Shown here piece after piece: positions 1-9,217 of a DNA stretch of 64,000 nt. The translations under genes were made by a program, and so were the position numbers. This stretch comes from PSRJ01 sp963825305. Lineage in GTDB: Bacteria; Acidobacteriota; Terriglobia; Bryobacterales; Bryobacteraceae. Below the pieces are notes generated by a model. It searched no databases and was not told the DNA's origin. It saw only the letters and a list, made by a program, of their open reading frames with translations. Location of the stretch: NCBI GenBank assembly GCA_963825305.1, contig CAWGTA010000007.1, positions 744,001-808,000 on the forward strand, read 5' to 3'. Numbering within the stretch: position 1 is the first letter of the stretch; each line of letters opens with the position of its first letter.

Positions 1-2446
1 CAATATAGCCATCCATGCCGGCGGCCAAACATCGTTCTTTATCGCCGGTCATGGCGTGGGCCGTCATGGCCATGATCGGCACCCGCTTGCCTGTAAAGCG
101 TTCTCGTTCGCGGATCGCAATGGTGGCTTCAAAACCGTCCATCCCGGGCATCTGGATGTCCATCAGCACAAGTTGAAAGGCCTCGTGATCCAGCGCCGTG
201 AGCACCTCCAGCCCGCTTCCCACCACCATCACACTATGGCCCTCATGTTCCAGCATCCGCAGCGCAACCTTCTGATTGACCAGGTTATCCTCCGCCAGCA
301 GAATGCGTAATGGTCCGCTGGCTGTGTGGGGCTGCGGCAACCGGGCGCCGTGCGCCGGCAAGACCGAACGGCCGGCTGCTGCTCTAGGCTGGAGCACGCG
401 CAGAATCGTTGCTTGCAATTCCTTTTGAGCGACGGGTTTGGTCAGGTACGCGTCCACTTTGAGTTCCCGGCAGCGGGCGATATCGTCAGCGTGGCTCCCG
501 GAAGTCATCAGCACGATGGTGGGTGCGTCCTGACAGCGCTTGATCTGGGCGGCCAATTCGAAGCCGTCCATTTCGGGCATGTGCACATCGGCCAAAACCA
601 GCGGGATGGGCACGCCCGCTGAGCGATAGAGCCGCAGCGCTTCGGCGGCCCCATCCGCGACCACCGGCCTCATTCCCCACCGCGACAAGGTTTCAGCAAG
701 GATGCGCCGATTCGTGGCATTGTCGTCGACCACCAGGACCGGCACGCCTTTGAGCGCCGCAGGTTCGATAATCTTCTCGTGCGAGGAGTTGTGAATGGGA
801 TCGACGCGGACGGTGAAGCGGAAGGTGCTCCCTTTGCCGGCGTCGCTTTCCATGGCGATCGACCCTCCCATGAGTTTCACTAATCGCTGGCAGATGGTGA
901 GGCCCAGACCGGTGCCCCCGAATCGCCGGGTGGTGGACGCGTCCGCTTGTGCAAATGGTTGGAAAATGATCTTCTGTTGTTCGGGCGTAATCCCGATGCC
1001 GGTGTCGCGAACGGCAAAGGCCAATCGAACGCCGTCCCCATCGTCGGGGCGGTGCTCCACAGCCACGGCCACTTCGCCACGCTCCGTAAACTTGACGGCA
1101 TTGCCGACCAGATTGAGCAGCACCTGGCGGACTCGCGCGGCATCGCCCAAAACCCATTCGGGTACCGAAGGCGCGACGTCGCAAACCAGTTCCAAGCCTT
1201 TCTGGTGGGCACGCAACGCCAGCAGCCGGCATGTCTCATCGATAAAGTCCCGCAGCCGGAATTCGGTGGGATCCAGTTCGAGTTTCCCCGCCTCGATTTT
1301 GGAGAAGTCCAGGATGTCGTTAATCACCGTCAGCAACGAGTCGGCCGAGAGTTTAACGGTGGTGAGATATTCCCGCTGCTCGGCCGTGAGTTCTGTTTCG
1401 AGCGCCAGGTCGGTCATACCCACCACGCCATTCAGGGGGGTTCGAATTTCATGGCTCATGTTGGCGAGGAACTCACTCTTGGCGCGGCTGGCGGCCTCCG
1501 CGGCCTCTTTGGCGCGTGCTAACTCCTCCTCGATACGCTTGTGGGCAGTAACGTCGAAGTCGACGCCGACCACGCGGACGGCGCGCCCTTGATCATCGAA
1601 GATCACCAGGGCCTTGCTATGAAACCAATGAAGCGACCCGTCGGGCCAAGTCACGCGGTACTGCTGGTCGAACGGCTCGCGCTCTTCGAAATGCGCCCGC
1701 ACCTCGGCGATCTTCCGCTCACGGTCGTCGGGGTGGATATAGCTGTGCCACTCCGCTAAACTAAGGCGTTCGCGGGGTTGGTGAATGCCATAGAGGTGCA
1801 GCAGTTGCTCGGAGCACTCCACGGTTTGGCTGACCAGATCCACTTCCCAGGCGCCCAGGGAGAGGGCCGACTGCGCTAACTTGAGGCGGTCCTGAGTGGC
1901 GCGCAAAGCCTGCTCCATCTGCTTGGGAGCGGTGATGTCCCGATGAATCCCCACGACTCCTTGAGCATTTCCAGCATGGTCGCGCAGGACCGACCACGAC
2001 ACGCTTACGACGAATCGCTTGCCCTCCCTATTGGTGCAGATGATCTCGCCGTTCCAAGAACCGCGGTGCAGGATATCGGCGTGAATCGCCTGGCGCTCGA
2101 TGGGCGTGACCACAGTGCCGGCGACCGCCCGATATTGCTGGCCGAGAGCTTCCGGCGCACTCCACCCGAAGAGCCGCTCTGCCGCGGCATTGCAATAGGT
2201 GATGCGAAAGTCTTTACTATCGACTGCCACAATGGCGTCGTTGACCTGGTCCAGAAGACTGGTTTGAAATTGCCGTTTTCTGGTTACTTTGACGAGCCCG
2301 CGCAGCGCCTGCCGCAGATCATCGACAGATCCTTCTGCGAGCAAGCGGGTCAGGCGATCAGGAGAGGCCAAGATGCTTTCGGTGTGGGAGCGGCGCGCGA
2401 TTTTCACGCCGACTCCGCCCCGACTAAGCTCTCGTCTTGCGGCCAC
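1..2446 (-). CDS. Hybrid sensor histidine kinase/response regulator, C-terminus cut by window edge
   Basis: Multi-step phosphorelay kinase read from about 2446 (GTG; a second GTG at 2407 is possible; no ATG is available and an in-frame TAG lies at 2513-2515) off the left edge, at least 815 residues. Order seen: two PAS domains (about residues 50-165 and 190-295, the second ending in a PAC-like VGVDFDVTAHKRIEEEL), HisKA with H-box MSHEIRTPLNG (His at about 332), HATPase with the N box NLVGNAVKF and the G boxes DTGIGI and GGTGLGL, then a receiver at about 565-680 with VVDDNATNRR and a second receiver from about 710 with LLAEDNLVNQK and LMDIQMPGMDG. The second receiver is still open at the edge (AAGMDGYI), so an Hpt or other output domain may follow. 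No membrane segment is visible, so it is probably cytosolic. The signal sensed is unknown. Confidence 0.93.
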   Translation of the reverse strand, partial: MAARRELSRGGVGVKIARRSHTESILASPDRLTRLLAEGSVDDLRQALRGLVKVTRKRQFQTSLLDQVNDAIVAVDSKDFRITYCNAAAERLFGWSAPEALGQQYRAVAGTVVTPIERQAIHADILHRGSWNGEIICTNREGKRFVVSVSWSVLRDHAGNAQGVVGIHRDITAPKQMEQALRATQDRLKLAQSALSLGAWEVDLVSQTVECSEQLLHLYGIHQPRERLSLAEWHSYIHPDDRERKIAEVRAHFEEREPFDQQYRVTWPDGSLHWFHSKALVIFDDQGRAVRVVGVDFDVTAHKRIEEELARAKEAAEAASRAKSEFLANMSHEIRTPLNGVVGMTDLALETELTAEQREYLTTVKLSADSLLTVINDILDFSKIEAGKLELDPTEFRLRDFIDETCRLLALRAHQKGLELVCDVAPSVPEWVLGDAARVRQVLLNLVGNAVKFTERGEVAVAVEHRPDDGDGVRLAFAVRDTGIGITPEQQKIIFQPFAQADASTTRRFGGTGLGLTICQRLVKLMGGSIAMESDAGKGSTFRFTVRVDPIHNSSHEKIIEPAALKGVPVLVVDDNATNRRILAETLSRWGMRPVVADGAAEALRLYRSAGVPIPLVLADVHMPEMDGFELAAQIKRCQDAPTIVLMTSGSHADDIARCRELKVDAYLTKPVAQKELQATILRVLQPRAAAGRSVLPAHGARLPQPHTASGPLRILLAEDNLVNQKVALRMLEHEGHSVMVVGSGLEVLTALDHEAFQLVLMDIQMPGMDGFEATIAIRERERFTGKRVPIMAMTAHAMTGDKERCLAAGMDGYI

Positions 2447-2583
2447 TTGGCCCTTCCCTTCGCCCGCATCGAACGCGATGCGGGTTCGGGACCAAGCTAT
2501 CAGGTGCGTAGCCTAGGGACAAGACTAACGAACCGGAAACTAACTTAGATTAGCGGCCGACGTATTCGAACGTTATGTACAGG

Positions 2584-2654
2584 CACCGGCGGCAAGGACC
2601 GCAGGCGTTACTGTCGCCGGCGCCCCGGTAGCGCTGGCGATCTTTGTCGCCGGC
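2584..2654. repeat. Dispersed GC-rich repeat, family A copy 1
   Basis: This stretch shares the order CACCGGCGG, GACCGC, GGCGTTAC, GCGCTGGCGATCTT and GTCGCCGGC with copies at 5314-5366 and 29224-29279. It carries about 17 extra bases in the middle. It lies between the 3' end of the Ser/Thr kinase gene and the 5' end of the hybrid kinase gene. No protein is encoded. Recognised by eye, without alignment statistics. Confidence 0.6.
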
Positions 2655-2669
2655 CCTGCGGCGGAGACG

Positions 2670-4656
2670 CTATTGTTTCAGCGCCAATGCCCGGTCCAAA
2701 TCGTCCTTGGCGCCAGTTGCGTCTCCCAGCGCTTTCCTGGCGGCGGCCCGGTTCTTATACGGTTGGTCGAGCGTCGGCCGGAGGCGAATCGCCTCGGTGA
2801 AATCGGAGATTGCTTTCTCGAATTCCTTGCGGCGTAAGTAGATCACTCCGCGTCCGTTCCATGACAAAGGGTAGTCCGGCGCAAGTTCCAGGGCACGGTT
2901 ATAGTCGGCAAGCGCGCGGTCGTCCTGATTCAACCGAGCCAGGCAAACCGCGCGCTCGTGATACGCCAAGGCGACGGCCGGATTAAGGCGGATAGCTTGC
3001 GAGTAATCTGCAATCGCTTGCTCGAGTTGCTCCAGATGCTGATACGCGCCGGCTCGGGCAAAGTATGAACGGTATTCCGGCTTGGCGGCGATGGCCCGGG
3101 AGAAGTATGGCACCGCATCCGCATAGGCACCGCCTTTTAACAAGCTACTGCCCTGGGCATACGGGTCACCTACGGTAAGCGGTTCGGACCGAGACACCGG
3201 CGGCACCGCAATTTGCGCGGAATCGCGCTGGGCTTTGTCCGCGGTCCCTGTGAGAGCCACTCTAGCGCGAGGCTTCGTCTCCGTCACCTGCGGTAGCGGC
3301 TTGGATTCGGCCGGCCGCTGCATCTTTAGTGCCGCCAACTGCGCCCGAGCCAAGCCTGCAAACTGACCTTCGGGGTAGCGCTTCAAGTACGCATCGAACG
3401 GAGCGCCGTCCTTGCTGTCCTTGATCGACGTCCAGTACACGATCTCGATCTGTGCGTCGCTATTTCGCTGGTAGAACCAGACTCCGCCAGCGGCCGCGGC
3501 CACCAGGGCTAAGACGATAACCGCGGCCAACCGGTTATGCCTGGGTGGCGCCGGCGGATATGGATTGGGAGCGACTGGCGCAGTCTGCGTTTCAGTACAA
3601 GCCGTGCGGAGCGCGCCGGCGAACTGAGTGCAGGTTTCGTAACGCGCGGCGGCTGTCTTCGAGAGCGCCTTGCGTAGTACACTGTCCACCGCGGAAGACA
3701 GCGCGGGATTCACACTGGTGGCAGCCGGAGGCTCCTCATACAGCGTCTTGGCCGCGATGGAAGCCATCGTGTCGCTCTCAAAAAGGCGGCGCCCGGTCAG
3801 CAGACCATAAGCGACGGACGCCAGGGCCCACTGATCGGTCCGGCCCGTCACCGCCTCCCCCTTCCACTGTTCGGGGGCCATGTAATGGGGCGAGCCCACG
3901 ATGACCGCACTCTGCGTCAGGGGCGTAAACTGAGCCGCCTTGGCGATTCCGAAATCGGCAATCTTCACGGCGCCATCCACCTGCAACATGATGTTGGCGG
4001 GCTTGATATCGCGGTGAACTACGCCGCGGCTGTGCGCGTAATCCAGTGCGCTGGCGCAATCCTGGACAATGCGTAGGCGCTTCACCGGTCGAGCGGACCG
4101 ATGGGTCGGTGGCAATGGCTTGCTCGAGCGTCCGGCCAACGATGTACTCCATCACAATATAGGCGGTCTTGCCCTCTTCGTTCACGTCGTAGACAGCCAC
4201 GATATTGGCGTGCGATAACTGGCCGCCGGCTTGCGACTCGCGCAACAGCCGGGCCCGCATCTCCGAACTCTTCTCCTCGGCGCCATCAATCAGCAGAATT
4301 GTTTTGATCGCGACGGTACGGCCGATCGTGGGATCGATGGCTCGATATACCACTCCCATGCCGCCCTTGCCAATCTGATTCAGGAGTTCGTAGCGTCCGA
4401 GCTTGCGGGTAGCAGCGATGAAGTCGCGTTCGGGGGCCGCGGCAGTGCTCACACCCGAGGACTGAGCCGCGCCCCGGACGGCGGCCTTCAGGTAACCATC
4501 GGCATCGTCGGCGATGGCCAGCAGCGATTCAACTTCCTGGCGGAGGGACGGATCGGACGCGCAGGACTGCTGCAAAAATGCAGCGCGCTCACTGGGCTCT
4601 TTTTCCAAAGCCGCATGATATAGTTGCTCGATTTGACGCCAGCGGCCGGTATCCAT
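2670..4656 (-). pseudogene. Ser/Thr protein kinase with TPR repeats, frameshifted in the kinase domain
   Basis: One gene in two frames. The first part (from ATG 4656) has an N-terminal region common in acidobacterial kinases, a glycine loop GKGGMG (about residues 96-101), the catalytic lysine in VAIKTI (about 118) and MEYIVGRTLEQAI. Near 4085 the reading must move to another frame, which continues with RIVQDCASALDYAHSRG, HRDIKPAN (catalytic Asp), DFGIAK, APEQWKGEAVTGRTDQWAL, a membrane helix (about 3545-3480), and at least four TPRs ending at 2670. Joined length would be about 660 residues, normal for a membrane-anchored Hanks-type kinase. The shift equals one extra (or two missing) base just after TCG ACC. 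It starts six bases after the stop of the ECF sigma gene, so the two are co-transcribed. It may be decay, sequencing error or, less likely, recoding. Confidence 0.85.
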
Positions 4657-4662
4657 CGGGTT

Positions 4663-5316
4663 TTAACTCCCGTTCGTCTGACCTGCCAACGGGGCGTCAC
4701 CTTCCCCGCTAATCATCTCGCGAGCCAACCACGCCTTCGCCAGACTCCAATCGCGGTTTACGGTCTGCGGCGAGACTCCCAGGACGGATGCGATTTCGTC
4801 GGCATTCAGACCGCCGAAGTAGCGCATCTCGACAATCCGGGCCTTGCGTGGGTCGAAGCCAGCGAGCTGGGTCAGGGCGTCGTCCATCCGCACCAGGGCC
4901 GGGTCCATTTGGTTAGAGACAACCAGGGCTTCATTGAAGTCGACTCGTTGCGCTCCCCCGCCGCGCTTCGCATAGCCCCTGGACCGCGCGTGATCCACTA
5001 GTATGCGACGCATGATTCTGGCGCCGACCGCAAAGAAATGAGCACGATCACGCCATTGCACGCTGTGTATATCGACCAGCCGGAGATAGGCTTCGTTGAC
5101 CAGCGCTGTAGCTTGAAGCGTATGCCCAGGGCGCTCACCGGCAAGGCACCGCTGGGCCATCTTGCGAAGCTCGGGGTACACCAGAACTACGATCCGCTCG
5201 AGAGCGTTCGGATCACCTTCGCTCCATGCCTGAAGCAGCCCGGTAACTCCTGGTTCAGGGGCCGAATCCAAGCGTCCCTCCGATGGGGAAGATTCTACCA
5301 CGGCCTTGGAAGACAC
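4663..5316 (-). CDS. ECF-type RNA polymerase sigma factor (TIGR02999-like)
   Basis: 217 residues. Sigma-70 region 2 is seen around YPELRKMAQRCLAGERPGHTLQ and LVNEAYLRL, and region 4 around FDPRKARIVEMRYFGGL followed by the helix-turn-helix ADEIASVLGVSPQTVNRDW. The HTLQATALVNEAYLRL block is characteristic of the acidobacterial/planctomycete ECF group that is paired with Ser/Thr kinases (family knowledge), and a kinase gene follows six bases downstream. In that group, kinase phosphorylation rather than an anti-sigma factor is thought to control activity, so the broken kinase here may leave it uncontrolled. The start is GTG 5316, formed by the edge of a repeat element; GTG 5301 is an alternative, and neither has a strong ribosome site. 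Confidence 0.92.
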   Translation of the reverse strand: MSSKAVVESSPSEGRLDSAPEPGVTGLLQAWSEGDPNALERIVVLVYPELRKMAQRCLAGERPGHTLQATALVNEAYLRLVDIHSVQWRDRAHFFAVGARIMRRILVDHARSRGYAKRGGGAQRVDFNEALVVSNQMDPALVRMDDALTQLAGFDPRKARIVEMRYFGGLNADEIASVLGVSPQTVNRDWSLAKAWLAREMISGEGDAPLAGQTNGS

Positions 5317-5366
5317 CGGCGGAGAAGACCGCCGGCGTTACGTCGCAGGCGATCTTGTAGCCGGTG
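5314..5366. repeat. Dispersed GC-rich repeat, family A copy 2, abutting the sigma gene start
   Basis: Same element as at 2584-2654 and 29224-29279: CACCGGCGG, AGACCGCCGGCGTTACGT, GGCGATCTTGT, GCCGGTG. The terminal CAC of the element is, on the minus strand, the apparent GTG start of the ECF sigma gene. The element fills nearly the whole 54-base gap to the Kelch gene, so it must lie in the sigma leader or promoter. Confidence 0.6.
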
Positions 5367-5370
5367 AGCA

Positions 5371-7284
5371 TTAGATTACTGGAGACAGCACGATCACGGT
5401 GTTGAAAAATTCCGTGTTGTAGCCGCCGAACACAATCATGCTGAGGCTGTTCGTATCGAGCACCGCCGTGCAGTCGGTGCGCGGATCCGGCGACGGGGGC
5501 CCCGAATTCGTCAGAGTCCAGACCGGCGGTTGCGTCAAGCCGCTCGCGTGGGCCGCGGTCCAAGTCTCCTCAGGCTGTCCGATGCCGCCGAAGATCGTCA
5601 TCGCGTCGCTGGCCGGATCGTAAACGGCCGTGTGGCCCTCGCGTCCGGCCGGTACGGTGGCGGTACCGGTGGGAAGCGGTATCCACGCGGGCGCTCCGTC
5701 CAGACCGTTGGCATTCGTCAGCACCCAGGTATCGTTGAAATCGATACCGCCTCCGGATCCGCCGAAAACGATCATCCGGTTGCTTCCTGGATCGTAGACG
5801 GCCGTGAATCCCGCGCGCGTGGACGGTCCATTAGCCGGCACGTTCAGTTGCGTCCAGACCGGGTTCCCGCCCAAACCGTTGGCGTTCGATAGCGTCCAGA
5901 CTCCGGCACTCGAGTCGTAGACGATCATGACGTTGCGCTCGGGGTCGTAAACATGTTTCTGCCAGTTACTGAGAAAATCCGGAAGGCTCCCGGTAGGGAA
6001 TAATTGGAACCACGCAGGGGGCGCGGAGCCCAGCCCGTTGGCATTCGTCAGGACCCAGACATCGGTACCGGCGGAGCCTCCGTAAAGGATCATCCGATTG
6101 CTGGTGGGATCGTACATACCTGCCGAATAGTCCGCGACCGGCGGCGCAATCGTAGTCGAAACTCGAATCCAGGCCGCCTGCCCGTGCTGTCCGTCGGCAT
6201 TGGTGAGAATCCAGGTGTCGTTCAGAGGGGAGCTGCTCGAATTCCCGCCGAAGATGATCATACGGTGGCTGGCGGAATCGATGGCTGCCGAGTGGCCATA
6301 CCTGGCCTCCGGTGCTGTGCCGGTGGGCGACAGTTGGGTCCAGCTCGCGGCGGCTACCTTTCCACCCAGGATGCCCAAAGCGGCTTCCCGCATGGCCTTG
6401 GTGTTCGCAATGCACGCGGCAACTTCCGCCGGGTCGCACTCCCGCGGGTTGCTCCAGCTCGGCCATGTCTCTTCGACTCCGTAGTAGCCCGGGTAGAACT
6501 CGATGTGATCCACTATGCCGTGCTTCACTTCCTGCACCTGGATCGTGAGCGACTGCTGGAACAGATCGAAATCCTGCTGGGTTGTGCACGGTTGACCCTT
6601 GGGAGCACAAGGCAGGAAGGCGCGCCGGTCGTAGGCGTAGGAACCGGCGATGATGCGGGCGTGCGGGAAGAGCTTCTTAGCCTGCTGCACATAGCCCGGA
6701 TAATTCGGCCCATCCTCCCGGTAGTGGATGAATAAGTGAACGTACTCGAACTGAGCGCGCACGGCTGCCGGGAGCTTGGCATCCTGCAGGTAGGGGCTGG
6801 TGAGATCGTCTTCGTAAATAGTGGCGCCAAATCTCAGGTTGTGATTGTCGGATTTCAAGTTGGCAATGACGTTAGCGACCAGGGCGGCGGGCTGGGCCAA
6901 ACCGGTGCTGAACAGCGCTTTGAACTGGCTAACGAAATCGTCGATGCTCACCTCGACCAGATAGGGCGCGCTCAAACTGAGCTGGCTGTACTCGCGCGCA
7001 TACGCCGAGGTTGTGAGCGAGTTGAGCGGTATGTGAAGCGTAACCTTCACGTTTTCCGACCGCGCCACATTCCCCACGAAACTCATGCAGGAGGCTGGCG
7101 GGTCGCTGCAGCCCTGCCGTGTATATCTGACTCGCAGGGCCTGATTCCATTGCGGAGTGTTGGTTTGAACACCCCAGGTTGCGACGCCCCCGCTGAACAA
7201 GAAGGCATCGTTCGTTTGACCGTAAGCGATGGTTGCGAGGCCGGAAATGGCCAAGGCAAGCTGCAAAACCGTAGTGCTCTTCAT
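5371..7284 (-). CDS. Secreted Kelch-repeat protein with an N-terminal domain of unknown type
   Basis: 637 residues with a signal peptide (MKSTTVLQLALAISGLATIAYGQ, cut after A-Y-G). The C-terminal half, from about residue 310, is a Kelch beta-propeller: about six blades built on GHSAAIDSASHRMIIFGG-like units (GG-x-DTW-x-L), each with NANGL between strands. The N-terminal 300 residues are not recognised: they contain IPLNSL, IYEDDL, a YVHLFIHYREDGPNYPGYV stretch and HIEFYPGYYGVEETW, which look like the strands of a barrel and may be a glycosidase-like fold (inference). There is no C-terminal anchor. The small exported protein at 7378-7848 is upstream on the same strand. Role unknown; surface binding or polysaccharide contact is plausible. 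Confidence 0.85.
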   Translation of the reverse strand: MKSTTVLQLALAISGLATIAYGQTNDAFLFSGGVATWGVQTNTPQWNQALRVRYTRQGCSDPPASCMSFVGNVARSENVKVTLHIPLNSLTTSAYAREYSQLSLSAPYLVEVSIDDFVSQFKALFSTGLAQPAALVANVIANLKSDNHNLRFGATIYEDDLTSPYLQDAKLPAAVRAQFEYVHLFIHYREDGPNYPGYVQQAKKLFPHARIIAGSYAYDRRAFLPCAPKGQPCTTQQDFDLFQQSLTIQVQEVKHGIVDHIEFYPGYYGVEETWPSWSNPRECDPAEVAACIANTKAMREAALGILGGKVAAASWTQLSPTGTAPEARYGHSAAIDSASHRMIIFGGNSSSSPLNDTWILTNADGQHGQAAWIRVSTTIAPPVADYSAGMYDPTSNRMILYGGSAGTDVWVLTNANGLGSAPPAWFQLFPTGSLPDFLSNWQKHVYDPERNVMIVYDSSAGVWTLSNANGLGGNPVWTQLNVPANGPSTRAGFTAVYDPGSNRMIVFGGSGGGIDFNDTWVLTNANGLDGAPAWIPLPTGTATVPAGREGHTAVYDPASDAMTIFGGIGQPEETWTAAHASGLTQPPVWTLTNSGPPSPDPRTDCTAVLDTNSLSMIVFGGYNTEFFNTVIVLSPVI

Positions 7285-7377
7285 GAAGTCCTCCAGGTTG
7301 GATCTTGAGATCCGAATCGTCTCTCACCCCCTAGAGCGGGAATCACGCGGGAATTTGCTAACGGGCGGGAAAAGAAA

Positions 7378-7848
7378 TTAGTGCGGAGGGGTGGACGGGC
7401 CGGACTGCTGCCTGCCGGACGCTTTCACGATCTCCTGTGCATCGTCAGCCAGCGCCCGCAGCTTGGAATTCTCCCTTGCCCCACAACTGAGATCGGGCGT
7501 CTTCTGGTAATCGAACTCGATGGTGCGCACCGTGCCGAAAGAGGCGCTCTTCGGACAGGTCGGTGCGGGAAGGGAAGAAATTGGCCATGCAGCGTCCAAA
7601 TCCGAGTAAAGCTTCTTGGCGAGAGCGGCGGGAATCTTCCCTATAGTGGTTACCGGCAGCTCGATCGGCTGGGGACCCAGGTCCCGGGGAACCACCGTCG
7701 ATCGCGTCCTGCCGGACCGCTCCACCAAAATTCGAAAGCCATTCGTATTGGTGGAACCCGACTCCACGATTGCCGCCAGTCCGCGGTCTCGCGGTTGTGC
7801 GAGGCTCAATAGGGTTAGAGCCAGTTGCAGGGAAACGACTTTCTTCAT
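7378..7848 (-). CDS. Small exported protein of unknown function
   Basis: 156 residues. The N-terminus MKKVVSLQLALTLLSLAQ is a short signal peptide. The mature part holds TNTNGFRILVERSGRTRSTV, then two cysteines (PTCPKSASFG and DLSCGAREN) that could form a disulphide. I do not recognise a family. It lies 93 bases upstream of the Kelch gene on the same strand, so the two could be expressed together. It faces the divergent gene at 7918, with about 69 bases for both promoters. Confidence 0.65.
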   Translation of the reverse strand: MKKVVSLQLALTLLSLAQPRDRGLAAIVESGSTNTNGFRILVERSGRTRSTVVPRDLGPQPIELPVTTIGKIPAALAKKLYSDLDAAWPISSLPAPTCPKSASFGTVRTIEFDYQKTPDLSCGARENSKLRALADDAQEIVKASGRQQSGPSTPPH

Positions 7849-7917
7849 AACTGCAATTTTGACACCCTGATTAGTAAATCCTCCACTAGTTCCCGCCTTT
7901 AGTGTCGAGGGGGATTT

Positions 7918-9147
7918 ATGAATCGAAACAAACTATTCGTTAGCGCACTGTTGATGGGCATTACCGTCACAGAGCATACACTGTCGGCGCACGAGTCCAA
8001 GGCAAAGGCGGAGTCTTCAGCGGCCCGCAGAAGCACGCCACCGATCCGCCACCAGGCCCATCCGGAAGCGAAGTGCGGGCGGTGCGAGGGCAATGGCGGC
8101 AGAAGCAAGGAAGTTCACATTGCAAACCACGAGCGAGAAACGTTCGGCAGAAATGGCCACGTCCCGGAGGGACATCCGCGAGGAGTGGACATCCGCCACG
8201 ATCGAGACGAGGCGCGGGAGCGTCGGTTGGATCGGCGCGAACATTCGTTTGAGCGGAGCTACTCATACCACGGTCACGAGTTTGACCATCGCGTTTATTA
8301 CGTACACGGCATACCTTATCACCACTTTTACCAACCTTATTACTACCGAGGGATCCGGTTCCACGTGTATACCCCAGGGTTTTACTACGCGCCGGCATTC
8401 TACGGCTGGGCGTATACACCGTGGGCGGCTCCAGTAGCGTGGGAATGGGGATGGCGGGAGGCCTCTTGGTACCGATACTATGGCGCGTGGTTTAGACCCT
8501 ACCCCGTTTACAACAGCGCCTCGCTGTGGTTGACGGACTATCTGGTCGCGCAAACTCTGGAGCAGGCGTATGAGGAGCGGGAAGCAGCCGCTAGGCTTGG
8601 CGGGGCCGTTAATTTCGCTTCTGGTCCGATCACACCCGACGTAAAGCGGGCGATCGCAGCGGAAGTCCGCCGGCAACTCGCACTTGAGAACGCCGAGGCC
8701 GCGGCCAATAGCCAAGGCCCTCCGGATCCCGGATCCAGCGGCCTGGCCCGGATGCTCAGCGATAACACCTCGCATGTTTTCGTGGTCGCCACTGGACTCG
8801 AGGTAATGTCCGGCGTCGGCGCGTGCCCAATCACCGAAGGTGATGTGATTCAACTCAACGGGCCGACGCCTCCGAATGCGGTCACTGCGAACCTGGTGGT
8901 TCTGGCCAGCAAAGGCCAAGACTGCCGCAAGGGCGCAATGGTTGCCGTCGGTCTAGCGGATCTGCAGGAGATGCAGAATCACATGCGCGCGACCATCGAT
9001 CATGGGTTGCGAGAGCTTCAATCAAAGCAAGGCCAGGGCGGATTGCCGGCAGCGCCCCTAGCCGCCACGAAGCCCCCGATGCAAACCGAGTTCGCGGCAA
9101 TCGCACCGCCACCCGATCCAAATGATGAAAAGGCCGATCGGAAGTGA
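7918..9147 (+). CDS. Exported His/Tyr/Trp-rich protein of unknown function
   Basis: 409 residues; the ATG is preceded by a good ribosome site, GAGGGGG, four bases upstream. The N-terminus (MNRNKLFVSALLMGITV) resembles a signal peptide. Residues about 30-110 are polar and histidine-rich, with a KCGRCEGNGG motif. Residues about 115-200 form an aromatic block (YYVHGIPYHHFYQPYYYRG, GFYYAPAFYGWAYTPW, WYRYYGAWFRPYP). The C-terminal half (from about 240) reads like a globular domain with SGPITPDVKRAIAAEVRRQL and DNTSHVFVVATGLEV, and ends in a proline-rich tail. Similar aromatic-rich secreted proteins occur in Acidobacteria (general knowledge). An envelope protein is likely; metal binding through His/Cys is only a guess. 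Confidence 0.8.
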   Translation: MNRNKLFVSALLMGITVTEHTLSAHESKAKAESSAARRSTPPIRHQAHPEAKCGRCEGNGGRSKEVHIANHERETFGRNGHVPEGHPRGVDIRHDRDEARERRLDRREHSFERSYSYHGHEFDHRVYYVHGIPYHHFYQPYYYRGIRFHVYTPGFYYAPAFYGWAYTPWAAPVAWEWGWREASWYRYYGAWFRPYPVYNSASLWLTDYLVAQTLEQAYEEREAAARLGGAVNFASGPITPDVKRAIAAEVRRQLALENAEAAANSQGPPDPGSSGLARMLSDNTSHVFVVATGLEVMSGVGACPITEGDVIQLNGPTPPNAVTANLVVLASKGQDCRKGAMVAVGLADLQEMQNHMRATIDHGLRELQSKQGQGGLPAAPLAATKPPMQTEFAAIAPPPDPNDEKADRK

Positions 9148-9164
9148 TCCGCCACGCAAGTGAT

Positions 9165-9217
9165 ATCGCGGATATGCGGCTTGAGTCCCCGGATAGGCTC
9201 GACCGCACATCCGCGAT
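9165..9217. terminator. Candidate bidirectional hairpin between convergent genes
   Basis: Arms 9165-9179 and 9203-9217 pair over 15 bases with one mismatch (ATCGCGGATATGCGG against CCGCACATCCGCGAT), with a 23-base loop. The right arm touches the TAA stop of the MFS gene. There is no clear run of T, so it may be a transcript end protector or Rho-linked site rather than a classical terminator. Confidence 0.4.

Noticed and set aside
795..1592. 265-codon plus-strand frame
   Set aside because: Antisense shadow of the hybrid histidine kinase, which shows H, N, G boxes in the other strand.
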